Below, piece by piece: positions 13,501 through 23,839 of a DNA stretch of 64,000 bases; position 1 is the first letter of the stretch, and every line of letters begins with the position of its first letter. The stretch is from Balanoglossus misakiensis. Taxonomy: Eukaryota > Hemichordata. The stretch spans positions 14,384,001 to 14,448,000 of the forward strand of contig CM082577.2 of the NCBI GenBank assembly GCA_040954595.2. The letters are read 5' to 3'. The notes under the pieces are model-generated. The model was not told the DNA's origin. It did no database searches and was given only the letters and a program-made list of their open reading frames with translations. The position numbers were made by a program, and so were the translations under genes.

Positions 13501-16500
13501 GTCACCACACAACATGAACCAAGTGCTGTTGCTCGCTACACAACCTACAGAAATATTCTTACAAGTGTTTTAAGAAAAGCCAAAAGGGTGTATTATGCTA
13601 ATTTATTCACTGTAAACAAAAATGGTAAAGTGTGGAATGTTGTAAATGAGTTGCTTGGTAAAAACACTACTTTAGATAAAGCACCAGATCAGTTAAAGGT
13701 TAATGTAAATGGGATTGAAAGTTTGGTAGATAAGCCAGCTGATATGGCTAAGTGTTTTAATGACTTCTTTGTACATGTGGGTCAAAATCTGGCAAACACA
13801 TTCCAAAAACCACAAAAGATTTTAAAAATTATATGAATGATCCTATGCCAAACTCTTTTTTTCTCCATCCTGTTACGGTTGCTGAGATAAAAGAGATTTT
13901 GGGGCATCTTGACAGTAAAAAGGCCAGTGGGTGGGATAATATTCCTCCAAGACTCCTAATTGATGCAGCTGATGTTATTGCTCAACCTTTGACCCACATC
14001 ATAAATATGTCTTTCTGTACCGGTGTCTTCCCAAATTCCTTAAAAGTCGCTAAGGTTAAACCTATCTTCAAGAAAGGAGAACAGAACATTGTTGGGAACT
14101 ACAGACCCATCGCCATTTTATCAATGTTCAGTAAAGTGATAGAAAAAGTGGTAAACAAACAAGTGATTACTTACCTTGATAAATATAATATTTTATATAA
14201 GCATCAGTATGGCTTTAGAAAGAACCATAGCACCAAGCACACTTTGATTAACTTAGTTAACCACTTGTTAAAAGAAATTGATAAGGGGAATTCCACACTG
14301 GGGGTGTTTATTGACTTCAGCAAAGCTTTCGATACCATTCACCATGCCACTTTATTGTCCAAGCTTGAACATTACGGGTTTAGGGGCCCCTGCCAGCATT
14401 GGTTTAACAGCTACCTCACAGACCGCTCACAGTATGTCACATTAACCAGTCATGTTTCAGAAAAGTCCTTGATCCACAATGGAGTCCCACAGGGATCAGT
14501 TTTGGGCCCAACCCTTTTCCTTATTTATATCAATGACCTTCCAAATTCTTCTACATTTTTTGATTTCCGTTTATTTGCTGACGACTCCAATCTCTTCCAT
14601 TCCTTCTCAGGTGCAGATAGTATTAACTTGACTCATATATCCTCTTATTTAAATGATGTTCAGCAATGGTGCAATGCCAACAAACTAACAATTAATAGGG
14701 CCAAGACTCACTTTATTATTTTTAGGGGTCGGCAGAAAAAACTTGATGTTCTTGGGTCATTGCAAATCCAGAATGAAGAAATCAAAGAGGTTGATGTGAT
14801 ACCATTTGTTGGGGTTTTATTGGATAAGCATCTGTCATGGTCACATCAAATTAACAAAATAAATAACCTCATTAGGAAGCACTGTGGAATTTTATACAAG
14901 ATTAGAAATATTTTACCACTCCATATCAGAATTTTGTATTACAACGCCTTCATACTCCCTCATGTTACATATGGTCTTGAGGTTTGGGGCAATACTTACC
15001 CCACAAAGTTACATTGTATCCAAGTTGCCCAAAAAACAATTGTACGTATAATGCTTTTCAAATCACACATGGACCATTCTTCTCCTCTCTTTAATCAACT
15101 GAATATTTTGGATATTACCAAGCTTCACAGTTATTTACTAGGTTCCTTCATTTATTCTTTATATCACCAGAAATTTCCACATTCACTTTCAGATTATTTT
15201 AACACAACAAGTCATGAGCATAATACCAGAATTTGGTTACATCACTATCTACGCCCGTTTCACGCCAAAACAAACTCAGGCCAGTTCTCGATATCACATA
15301 CTGGAGCAAAAATCTGGAACGATATTCCTCCACAAATTAAGTCTTCAAATACTTTATGCCAATTTCGTAGGACATTTAAACAACACCTCTTAAACCAGTA
15401 CAAATGAATTTGTAATTTTCTTGATGTAGTATGATGCTGTTTTGTTTGTTTGTTTGTGATTGTTGTTCCTTTCTTTTTTCCATTACCATTTGCAATGGAT
15501 AACTTTACACTGTTGTAGTGAGATTGTACTTGAATCACGCTTCAAGCGTTCCCTCAACATTATCATTTTTTTCTGTAACCAAGCAAGCTATATTGTAGGA
15601 GTACAGGCTAGACTAGCTGTGGCTATTTCCTGACTCCATATTTACCCACCATTTGTATTTTTTACCTATCATATGTACCCTTTAATTAATGGGTAAATAA
15701 AACATTATTATAAAATTGAATGCAATCACGCGGTCACGTGTGGGGACTCTGATAGGAAAGCCAACCCTCGCGGGTATAGGAGCTACGACAGGCCAATTAT
15801 CGAATAGATCATTTTACTTTCCTCAGCACCATCTGCCAACTTTTACACCTAAAAACCTTCCATCCTGAGAAATCAAATAGTTCTCCCCTTATGTGAACAC
15901 CCTCAGCTATGTGTCGGTGTCTTTGCGGTTCTTGTCTGACATGGAGTTGTCTTCAAGATCAAATAATTAAAACAAAAGACAATAGGGTTTATTTACACGA
16001 TATTCTGCTATTCAATATTATAAACTTACCGACGAGCGTGCATCGTATTTCTCTCTCTGAGAAGCTGCAAAGCCGCTATTGGAAGGGAGAGGGTCATAAT
16101 TCCGTTAGTTTTGTTGATTTCTTATAGGTATATCAAGGAGACGAACATAAAGAACAATGCGGTGAAACTGAACGAACTGATCAAGAAATATTCGCCAAGT
16201 ATCCAAACATGGACCCCATTGCCAGGTGCAAGTTTAGATCTTGGCAAAATCATTCGCAATCCACAAGACAGGTGGGTAAATTGTCCGGATGTGTTCACAA
16301 AATCACGGAACGATTGTTTCAGCTATTCATCACAGAACAAGAAAAGTAGATTGTTTTCTATAGTACTATGAAACTCAGACGTGCCATTTTGATTTTTAAT
16401 ATTATGTCAGCTTGTCAAATTTCGCACACATTTTCATCCACTTTAATACGAGTGAAGACGTGCGCATTTTTTATATTTTCCCAACCTGATGCAGGACTGC

Positions 16501-17228
16501 CATCAAAGCTCCGCCAAAGGACAGCAAAATATTAAAAGACAGGTAATTAAACATCTGATGTCAAATTCTTAATTAACTCTTTGCCGTTGGTATGAACAAT
16601 TACAATATAATGCACATATTAGTAATTTGTGAATTGTCCTGTTTGTGGTTATCTACTGACTTTACACAAAACATCTCTATGCCTAATGTCGAATCGGCAA
16701 CAGATGTTGAGAACCATGGACCGAGACGGTAATAATTGCGACTGCATTCTGGTTGTCAGTTACGTTGGTGGAGATTTAGGGATTAATTCCGGCGTTCAAT
16801 CAGAAAGAGTTAAGGTTAAGACTCGATTGTACTTATAAAAAGTATTGTAATATTTGTACGTACTCCAGTGAGGAAAAAAATATCATTTCATTTACGTTCC
16901 CCGTTCTTGTTTATTCATTTCAGTTGGGATTTCGAGAAATACGTATCCTGTATAAACGGTCACGTGACAAACGAAATATTTGCTTTTCCGGAATGGATAG
17001 CGTTTTACTACAAGTGGTGTGGGTTTAAAAACTATAATTTGGTCCTTCGGGTATGTATGTAAGAATATATGTTGAGGGATAATCAGGGGCATGCGGATAC
17101 TTCTGATAGACACAAGGACCGACCATACAGACAGACAGGCAGGCAGGAAGACGACAGACAGACAGACAGACATACATGCAAACAAACAAGGACTGTTAGG
17201 CAGACATGCAAACGCAAAGACGGGTGGG

Positions 17229-17264
<36 letters not shown>

Positions 17265-19625
17265 AACAAGGACTTATAGGCAGACATGCAAACACAAAGA
17301 CGGGTGGGTAGACAGACAGAGACAGACAGGCAGATATGCATCCAGGCAGGTAGGTATAGACGGACAGACGGACAGACATGCAGGCAGTATTGCTGGAACG
17401 ACAAACAACACTATAGTAGGAGAGCAATTCGGTTTATTTCAGTAATGTGGATAAAATCATTTGTCACGATCTGATGATTTTTAAGCCAAAAAGTGTTCAT
17501 TCAAGAAAGAGAACCTTAAACACCAGAGATATAGTCATCCCCCGGGAGTTGACTTGCATAAATGAACGTGACGCAAGAGCATATATCATTTAATTCCAAC
17601 ATGGTATGATTGTTGACCTTATTGAGGAGGGCACAACAACCACCAATCTTCACTTAAATTTAGGGATTGATTTGCTTTCCCCCAGATGATTGAAACTGAC
17701 GACAACTTTGATGCAATCGAATATGGATATGATTTCCTGGTTGATTTTTCTGGGGAAGTACCAACATTTCCCGATGTCAGACCCGAACGGGAACACAATT
17801 ATCTGGAGGTATGCGAAATGTAAATCGAGACAGCTGATCTTGAACGAAACCAACAGAAATTGCGAAATGTGAAATAAGGCTCATGTGGAGGCTCAGGCCT
17901 CATGTGGAGAAACTAGTACCGTGATAACTTCATTAGCCAGACCTCGAACTTGTGCATCCGGGCATCCATCCATTCATCCGTTCGTCCGTGCGTGCGTGTG
18001 TGCGTGCGTGCGTTCGTTCGTTCGTTTATTCATTCATTCATTCATTCGTTTCACGTCACGAAAATGATTCCGTGACATTTTATTTTTATTAGATCAAAAA
18101 CAGAATTGGAGTTCACAGACAGACGGTTGCCAGTGGCCTGTTTTGGGATGACCTATACATCGGCTTCAACAACCGGATCAGTCGTACACCAGACACCTTC
18201 CATTATCAGTGAGTATTGCGGTGTCCTTTCTTTCTGTGAAATCACCAAAGACACAGGTAGACCGGTTGAAAACCAGAAGGAATGTGCAGGAGCGGATACG
18301 GAAAACAGAAGCAACGGAAGCTTTGTCTATTATATTTGGTCATGCACGAGAACACCAGCAAGCAATTGAACACTGGATCTGTCGAATTTGCAATTACTGG
18401 GTCGGGCCTCTTTGTTATCTTCTTTCCCCTGTAATCGTGTGTGAATGGTGTTTTCATTCTCTGTCCAATGGATTCGTGGAGTGGGGCAATGGGCTGCCTC
18501 CAAGCGGAAACACCCCCCCCCCACCACCACCGTGCTTGATAGAGTGCATGCATCGACCAGATCCAAAATGTATATATCAAAATAGAAGTATAGGATCATA
18601 TGTTTGGTTGAAAGACTGCCATATAGAGAGCACCCACTAAAGTCTAGTGCTAGTAAATCCGGGAAGATGAAAAGACTTGTTAATATTACCAAGATTGGAA
18701 CTACTGTGTGAAACTACAATATTGAAAGTAGCCTGAAAATATTTTACATTTTATGATTCTACTTCATTATTTTTGAATTTGCAAAGATTTTAACGTAGTG
18801 TAAAGAATTCAATCGGTTATAACTCTGGAAACCATAAAAATGTAATCACAAAAATTTTCCAACTGTGGTAATTGTAAAACAAGTGAGTCTAAACCTAGTG
18901 AGGGTCAGTTAAAATTAGCATTTTGTCTAAACAGAGATTTCTAATTATCAACTTGTTTCATTTTTTACCGATTGCCTCTCGACAAGATAAAACTTTTTTT
19001 AATTTCTTTGTTCCAGATTCTGGAATCACATGCAGATAATGTTGCCTTTAGATCCACCGGACTGGGATTTCTTTCTTAAGGATCAGAAATCGAAGAAGAC
19101 ACCTGAAAAAAGACTCTGGAAACCAAATGATTTGTCTGAAATCGAAGGTACATGTACTGTGTTTGTGCGAAAAATGTTTTATCTATCGAAAGATAGCATC
19201 AATTTCAAAGTTTAGATTCACATCCCCATGTCTTTTTGTCAAGGTGGAGAAACAATGATTTCCATCGTTCTGTGTTATTTTTGACCAAACCAAGGTGGTA
19301 TGATATCCTTAAACCATGGTCCCTGGTCAAGTAGACATGCGCCTAGGACTGGCAAACCCATCGCTCGAGGGCGTTTCATGCGAAGGGGTGATGGCAAGCG
19401 CCCTCAACGATGGGTTTAGTTCAGTCTGACGTGCGTGTTACCGCCATGTTGCTTGTGATATGACTGATGATTTCCTATTTTTTCCTTCCAATAGGGAAAC
19501 GACACCAACCAGCGATGGCTTATGGCACCAGTAGCTTCTACAGCATGGCGTTCATTGCTGGCCCAGTGGTCCTCGGGATAGCCGCTTTCGCCCTTCTTCG
19601 ATTCACCTCAGATCTGAATGGCTAA
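7571..19625 (+). CDS. CMAH: CMP-N-acetylneuraminate hydroxylase, 5'-partial, 14 exons, with C-terminal membrane anchor
   Basis: The enzyme converts CMP-Neu5Ac to CMP-Neu5Gc using a Rieske iron-sulfur centre. Exons by GT-AG sites and family homology: 7571-7662, 7878-7987, 8944-9134, 9358-9505, 10026-10107, 10280-10417, 11219-11354, 16128-16271, 16495-16542, 16924-17050, 17686-17808, 18093-18208, 19017-19147, 19495-19625. All junction phases agree and the sum gives 571 residues plus stop. Family landmarks are RCTKHGWKLD (second Rieske ligand pair, exon 1), FTHAC, DPWLTGPSFARGWWL and the HLHSDH metal-binding motif (exon 3), MDGVHPELDTC, SDFAGGASGFPMTFSGGK and YCPFAGYFVEAHPSD. The start codon and first Rieske half are missing, left of the window. 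The last exon adds a tail with AFIAGPVVLGIAAFALL, a likely membrane helix; vertebrate CMAH is soluble, whereas a membrane-bound starfish form is known. The intron after 11354 carries a retrotransposon. A poly(A) signal follows at 20006. No disabling change is seen. Confidence 0.93.
10527..10575. repeat. (CCTT)n/(CCTA)n microsatellite in a CMAH intron
   Basis: Interspersed CCTT, CCTA and CCTG tetranucleotides, intronic. Confidence 0.8.
12210..13129. mobile_element. G-rich inverted-repeat transposon (TTA target duplication), copy 1, in the LINE
   Basis: Ends are inverted repeats: left GGGAGCATTCGTTTTTTACA, right its complement ending GTAAAAAACGAATGCTCCC. A TTA triplet flanks both sides (12207-12209 and 13130-13132), and removing the element plus one TTA restores the LINE frame. 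A 3-bp TTA/TAA duplication is typical of the PIF/Harbinger superfamily. The element is 920 bp with no transposase, so it is non-autonomous. Subterminal sequence holds repeated G-runs spaced by A/T-rich ACAATTTTTAC-like segments, and an internal palindrome lies at about 12433-12487. Confidence 0.88.
12433..12487. repeat. Internal palindrome of the G-rich transposon
   Basis: AAATTTTCTAATGTGGGAGG is followed by a few bases and then CCTCCCACATTAGAAAATTT, a nearly perfect hairpin. The copy at 22370 has only the left half, so the hairpin is specific to copy 1. Confidence 0.8.
17120..17395. repeat. (GACA)n microsatellite in a CMAH intron
   Basis: Long interrupted GACA/GCAG tetranucleotide run containing two internal ~80 bp near-duplicates (about 17190-17260 and 17270-17320). 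Both strands give Cys/Val/Ser- or Asp/Arg/Gln-rich ORFs that are artefacts. Confidence 0.9.
17960..18055. repeat. (CATC/CGTN/CATT)n microsatellite in a CMAH intron
   Basis: Runs of CATC, CGTG, CGTT and CATT, just upstream of the CMAH exon at 18093. Confidence 0.8.
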
Positions 19626-20005
19626 GGCTTCCCCAGCCCAAATTACAACACCACAGGACATCCTACAAAATTTCGAGAATTTTTTTTCGAGGGGCAGTGT
19701 GCTGTGAATTGTGAGCAAACACAAATTTTAAGTCATGAATTGCTTCATTTGGACTAAGTTTAAAGGGCCCTACAGACTTGTAATTTCAAATTAGAGTATA
19801 CAAATTTATTTAAAAAACACTGTGCATAAAATGCGTTTCTTCCTTTAACCATTTAAACTACTTGGCTTGCATGATTGGTAACGTTCCACTTTGGGTTCTC
19901 TCTACACACTCTACTGCAGTTGTGGACAAATTTTGCTGAAATTAATTTCATTAATTATGAAAGAACTTCAGATTTGGGGCAAATTTGCTATAAGCTCTGA
20001 AATTA

Positions 20006-20011
20006 AATAAA
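20006..20011 (+). terminator. Polyadenylation signal AATAAA downstream of CMAH
   Basis: First AATAAA after the CMAH stop codon, implying a 3' UTR of about 400 nt. Confidence 0.6.
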
Positions 20012-20029
20012 GCAGTGAGTCAAGTGGGG

Positions 20030-21112
20030 TAATTCTAACAAATGTAACTTTAATTGTTAAATTAATATCACCAAGAAAGTATTTCCTAATGCATTTTACT
20101 GAACATATATTTTTATATAAGCGTTTTCATTTCTATCAGTAGACTATTCTTCCTGAATATGAAATGAGAAATGACCTACGGTTGGGCATTCTAATCACTG
20201 GCGATGAGGCAGGTTTATGCTATACAGATCAAAAATTATGAGCCTGTAATTACGACGGAAATGAAATTATTTACATAAAGGATAAGACGAACCTCTGAAT
20301 CAAGAATACATAGTTGTGGAAACAAAGCTTTACATAGCAGTAGGTGATCTCGTTTTTCGTGAAGTTAAAGATTGGTCTCTTATATTCATGTCTTGTTCCT
20401 ACTTATGCGAGATTGAGGTGTATAAAATCATTGCAATCAGGCTACATGTATTTAAACAGTGGAAAGCGGTGTAAATGACAGACAATCAAAACAAACACTT
20501 AAATCCATGACAACTGTTTCAAAATTCCTCTAGCAAAAACGTTCTTCAAGAAGGGGGTCATGCTTGTCATTCGTCTTCACGTGGGCGTATTGTGCCGCCA
20601 CTTTCCTCAACAGTCGTGACTGACACGTTTCAAAGACGCCAGGCCATAACAGCTCCTTTCGTCGACCCACTTCTTATCGATTGCCAAACCGGTATTTTCG
20701 ACGAAATCTTCAAATTGTTGCCAGCTCCATTTCACTGTCATGCTGCCTGGATAGTGTTGTTACGGTCTGTGTTGGGGTCAAGTATGATTTTAAGGGTCAA
20801 CCAGAGCTCTGGAATGTCAATGTTTGATAGTATTTGATTTTATGATTTAAAGTAGATAGGGAGAGCAGGTGTTTAACTGACTGCTCTGGTTGTCAATCAT
20901 CATCGAACGGACTTTATTATATAACGCTCTATGTATTTGGTACGTATATAGTTGAATTGGTGTCCAATGAAATTGTAACATATTGTATTTTTGATATTTT
21001 ACATGATTAACCACGACTTGAGAAAAGTAATTATTTCCAAAGTTGTAAGAGAATAATCTAACGGGAAATGGGAGTACGTCAGGCTACTGAGCTCGTTCCC
21101 TTCCTCACATAC
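20030..21112. other. Intergenic stretch without recognisable genes
   Basis: AT-rich sequence after CMAH. I see no exon with recognisable homology and no clear repeat. Confidence 0.5.
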
Positions 21113-21292
21113 CATACTGGGCATATTTGATGTACTATAGTAATTCTCAGCAATAAATGAGTGTGAATCAGATACGTGTCTCCGTGGAGCACTGTTCTCG
21201 TCAGAGCCCGTTACCTCATCGCTACAAATTTTCCGATGTATGAACAACAATAATAGACCAGCGGTAATGATAGTGCAGGTACAATATTTCAT
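21113..21292 (-). CDS. Candidate first coding exon of a type II membrane or secreted protein
   Basis: Sixty codons from ATG at 21292 to a GTATGT donor directly after 21113, in phase 0. The product begins MKYCTCTIITAGLLLLFIH, a short hydrophobic signal-anchor or signal peptide, followed by a polar Ser/Glu-rich stretch. That is the usual look of the first exon of Golgi glycosyltransferases or sulfotransferases, but no catalytic exon was found to the left. A random ORF is a real possibility. Confidence 0.3.
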
Positions 21293-21821
21293 CCTTCAGA
21301 ATCTGAATGGCCTTATCGACAGCACCTGTACATACATTATGCATATTGGGAACGATCATATGTCGACCAAATTTCCTAAGCTAGTTCTGGTAAACCAACA
21401 CTTTATGCAGATGTACGACTGAATGAAGAGTACCGCGCAGCGAAGAGGCGGAGAGCGCCCTCACACCGAACACTGGGGTGAGTTCGACGCACAAAGCGTT
21501 CGGTAACGTTCGGTAACATTTTCATGTCGAACGATCTTTTGTCATTGTTTTTCGCGAACGTTTTTGTAACAATGGAAGGCGTAAGACGGAGGTGACTCGC
21601 GGCGAACAACTCATTAATTCAAAATGGCGGACATGTTAGCCGAAGTACGACTCGCAGGGCATATTTTCGAAGAAGTTTCAGAATATTTTTCGATTTAGGG
21701 AGCATTCGTTTTTTATAGGCAGGGGGGGGGGCGGTGGAAATCAGGGGGGGGGGGGTTACTTTTACAAAGCAGTTTTTAGGGGGGGGACAAATTTTATGAT
21801 CAATGGTTTGGGGGGGGGACA

Positions 21822-22127
21822 ATGTTTACAACAGACAAACTGAAAATAGTTGAAGCGCACATTGGCCGGAAACTGTGTCAAACAACTCTGGAAAGTCTCA
21901 GAGTAAACCATGAGAGGGACAAAGAGGAGGATGAGCAGGAGGATGAAGAGGATGACTTGGACGAGGACAGTGAACCAGAAGATGAACATGTAATGATAGG
22001 TGAACTAGGTGATTCAGAGGAAAGTGACTCAGAAAGTTATAGTGGCGACATTGAAAATGAACTCTTTCACGTAACAAGATCAGGCAGACAATGCACTACT
22101 TGGAAATCAAGAAACTATGTAGACTAG
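21822..22127 (+). other. Acidic ORF fragment inside transposon copy 2
   Basis: A 101-codon ORF with an Asp/Glu/Ser-rich middle and a basic end (TRSGRQC). The first codons overlap the G-rich transposon repeat, so the start is unlikely to be real. It has no homologue I recognise. Confidence 0.2.
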
Positions 22128-22187
22128 GTTTCATGGTTGATTATGTGGTATGTCGAACATACACCAATATCTGACAAAGTTTGATAA

Positions 22188-22967
22188 GGCTGCATTCACA
22201 AACACCTCCGGAGGGGGCGGGAGAATTGAGGGGGGGGTGAAAAAAATGAGGGTATGTAAGGGGGGGGATTTGAAATAATTTAGGGACTGAAAGGGGGGGA
22301 CTTGAAAACTTTGACGACTAAATATTTATTTTGAGTCCACAAAATGCAGTTTCGCGCCCTTTATTTTACAAAATTTTCTAATGTGGGAGGGGGACACCTC
22401 CTCCCACACCCACCCCCTCCATCCATCAACACCTTTCAAACATTGACTGCTTTATCTAGTGTCCCAGGGCAGGGGACTTGCCCCCACCCCATGATAACTT
22501 TGAGCGGCGATGGTTAAATTTGTCCTCCCCAACATACCGGTAGTTGAGTTAATTTGCTTTTGCCGGGTTCATTAAAATGCAGCTTTGAGCTCTGTATTTT
22601 ATAAAATTGTCGTGGGAGGGGGACACCCCTTCCCAAACCCACCCCCTTCAATTCTCGGTTTACAATGTCTCCCATCACAGAATACAAACACTTAAAAAAT
22701 AAAAACAATGTTCAGTTTTAATACCCACTGATGAGGGGAAACATCAGTTTCAAATTCTTTTCATGGGAGCGCTGTTTTTCTTTTTTACAAGATAGATAGG
22801 TGATGTGTTTAGCTCTGTGAAAGAAAATGGGGGGGGGATTTCAAAATTTTGGCAGTTCGGAAGGGGGATTTGAAATATTTCGGGTTGTGTACGGGGGGCA
22901 TGTGAAAATTAGCGGTAAAACAATTGAATTCTCCCCCCCCCCTCCAGAGGTGTTTGTGAATGCAGCC
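22188..22967. mobile_element. Nested inverted-repeat transposon with TAA target duplication
   Basis: Termini GGCTGCATTCACAAACACCT and AGGTGTTTGTGAATGCAGCC are perfect inverted repeats. TAA flanks both sides (22185-22187, 22968-22970). Copy 1 of the host transposon has the uninterrupted sequence TTTGATAAGTTTAATCCGG at about 12949, an empty site with a single TAA. The nested element contains a ~480 bp core (about 22310-22795) also found in copy 1 at about 12375-12880, so modules have moved between these elements. Confidence 0.9.
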
Positions 22968-23150
22968 TAAGTTTAATCCGGTGGATGAACTTTTTTTTGG
23001 GGGGGGGTCACATTTTACAATTGAAGAATTTAAGGGGGGGGGACACATTTTAGAAAAGTAATTTCGAGGGGGGGTGCCTTTTACATTTAGTCGGCGACTC
23101 AAATTCCACCGCCCCCCCCCCCCTCCCTGTAAAAAACGAATGCTCCCTTA

Positions 23151-23800
23151 GGTAGTGATAGTTTTACCAAGCGAAAGCTTGTATTTATTCTCAATCAATA
23201 AACCAATTCACATGGATTGTACCGCTACTGATTTGTGTAAAACGGTTTAAAAATGGTATGCACTTCCGGAATCATGTCCTTGTATACGCACTGGGACGTT
23301 CTTGCTGACGGCCGCTGTCTCTGATCAAGCCAAAGGTCATTGACGGCGCCGTTTTGAGAGGCAAGCTTATCATTCGACGAATACAAAAGCGCCATGCGCA
23401 AGCATTCACAAAACGCTTTGTGCGTCGAACGCACCCCTGGATATTTCATCGAAACAAAAGACGATCTCCAAATTTACTTTATTTATATTTTTTGCAATTT
23501 ACATCAGTAGCTAACCCATTGCGCTTATTGAGTGGATCAGTAGACAGTCTCGGACTATATGTTTTTGCTTTAAGTTAGTGTTCGGCGTTGCATGTTGTAG
23601 ACAGACGCAAGGACGATTGGAATTTATTTCCTATCTATAGTCAAGACTGACAATTCCATAACCTCCCAAAGAAAGTGCTATTTCATCACAGCCGCTACAA
23701 TACAAATGTACATGCAACAGTTGCCGCGTTCATGACGTTGCATTTTATCATCTGTTGCTCTTGAACTATACAAAATGGCGATTGAGCGCAACACAGAGAC
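23151..23800. other. Unassigned sequence between transposon and methyltransferase remnant
   Basis: No gene recognised. A motif ACGCTTTGTGCGTCGAACGC at about 23412 is the reverse complement of sequence near 21485 on the other side of the G-rich transposon, so short inverted repeats flank that element at a distance of about 1.9 kb. Confidence 0.4.
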
Positions 23801-23839
23801 TTACCAAGATTTACCGTGTGGTCACACTTACTCCGGAAG

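Larger units (their letters stand above)
11534..15407 (+). pseudogene. LINE ORF2 (endonuclease-RT), disrupted
   Basis: The endonuclease frame runs from 11534 to 12209, is cut by a DNA transposon, and resumes at 13133 in a compatible frame (motif ISDHLPI). A second break occurs near 13805-13833: the upstream frame ends at 13836 while the RT frame is already open through 13833, meaning a one-nucleotide indel, probably in the A run around 13804. From 13833 the RT frame is open for 524 codons. The RT box is FADDS where FADDT or FADDA is more usual. The copy is therefore not autonomous. Confidence 0.85.
11534..15715 (+). mobile_element. Non-LTR (LINE) retrotransposon with AP endonuclease and reverse transcriptase, inside a CMAH intron
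   Basis: The element lies in the sense orientation between CMAH exons ending 11354 and starting 16128. Its endonuclease region includes SHINARSL, IIGVSETW, GGVGAYI and MGDFNID, with SDHLPIF after the nested insertion. The RT region includes GNYRPIA, FIDFSKAFDTIHH, NGVPQGSVLGP and the catalytic FADDS box. The coding part ends at 15407 and the element ends near an A-rich tail around 15690-15715. The left boundary is uncertain (11355-11534). This layout is typical of APE-type LINEs such as the CR1/Jockey groups; I cannot assign a clade. Confidence 0.9.
21698..23147. mobile_element. G-rich inverted-repeat transposon (TTA target duplication), copy 2, with nested element
   Basis: Same termini as the element at 12210 (left GGGAGCATTCGTTTTTTATA, right ending AACGAATGCTCCC), flanked by TTA at 21695-21697 and 23148-23150. 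It is 1450 bp because of a nested 780-bp insertion. Next to its left end it carries a segment (about 21835-22130) absent from copy 1, which encodes an acidic Asp/Glu/Ser-rich ORF (21822-22127). That segment could be a captured gene fragment or remnant of the autonomous parent. Confidence 0.87.

Noticed and set aside
16892-17445. Cys/Val/Ser-rich and Asp/Arg/Gln-rich ORFs
   Set aside because: Translations of the (GACA)n microsatellite.
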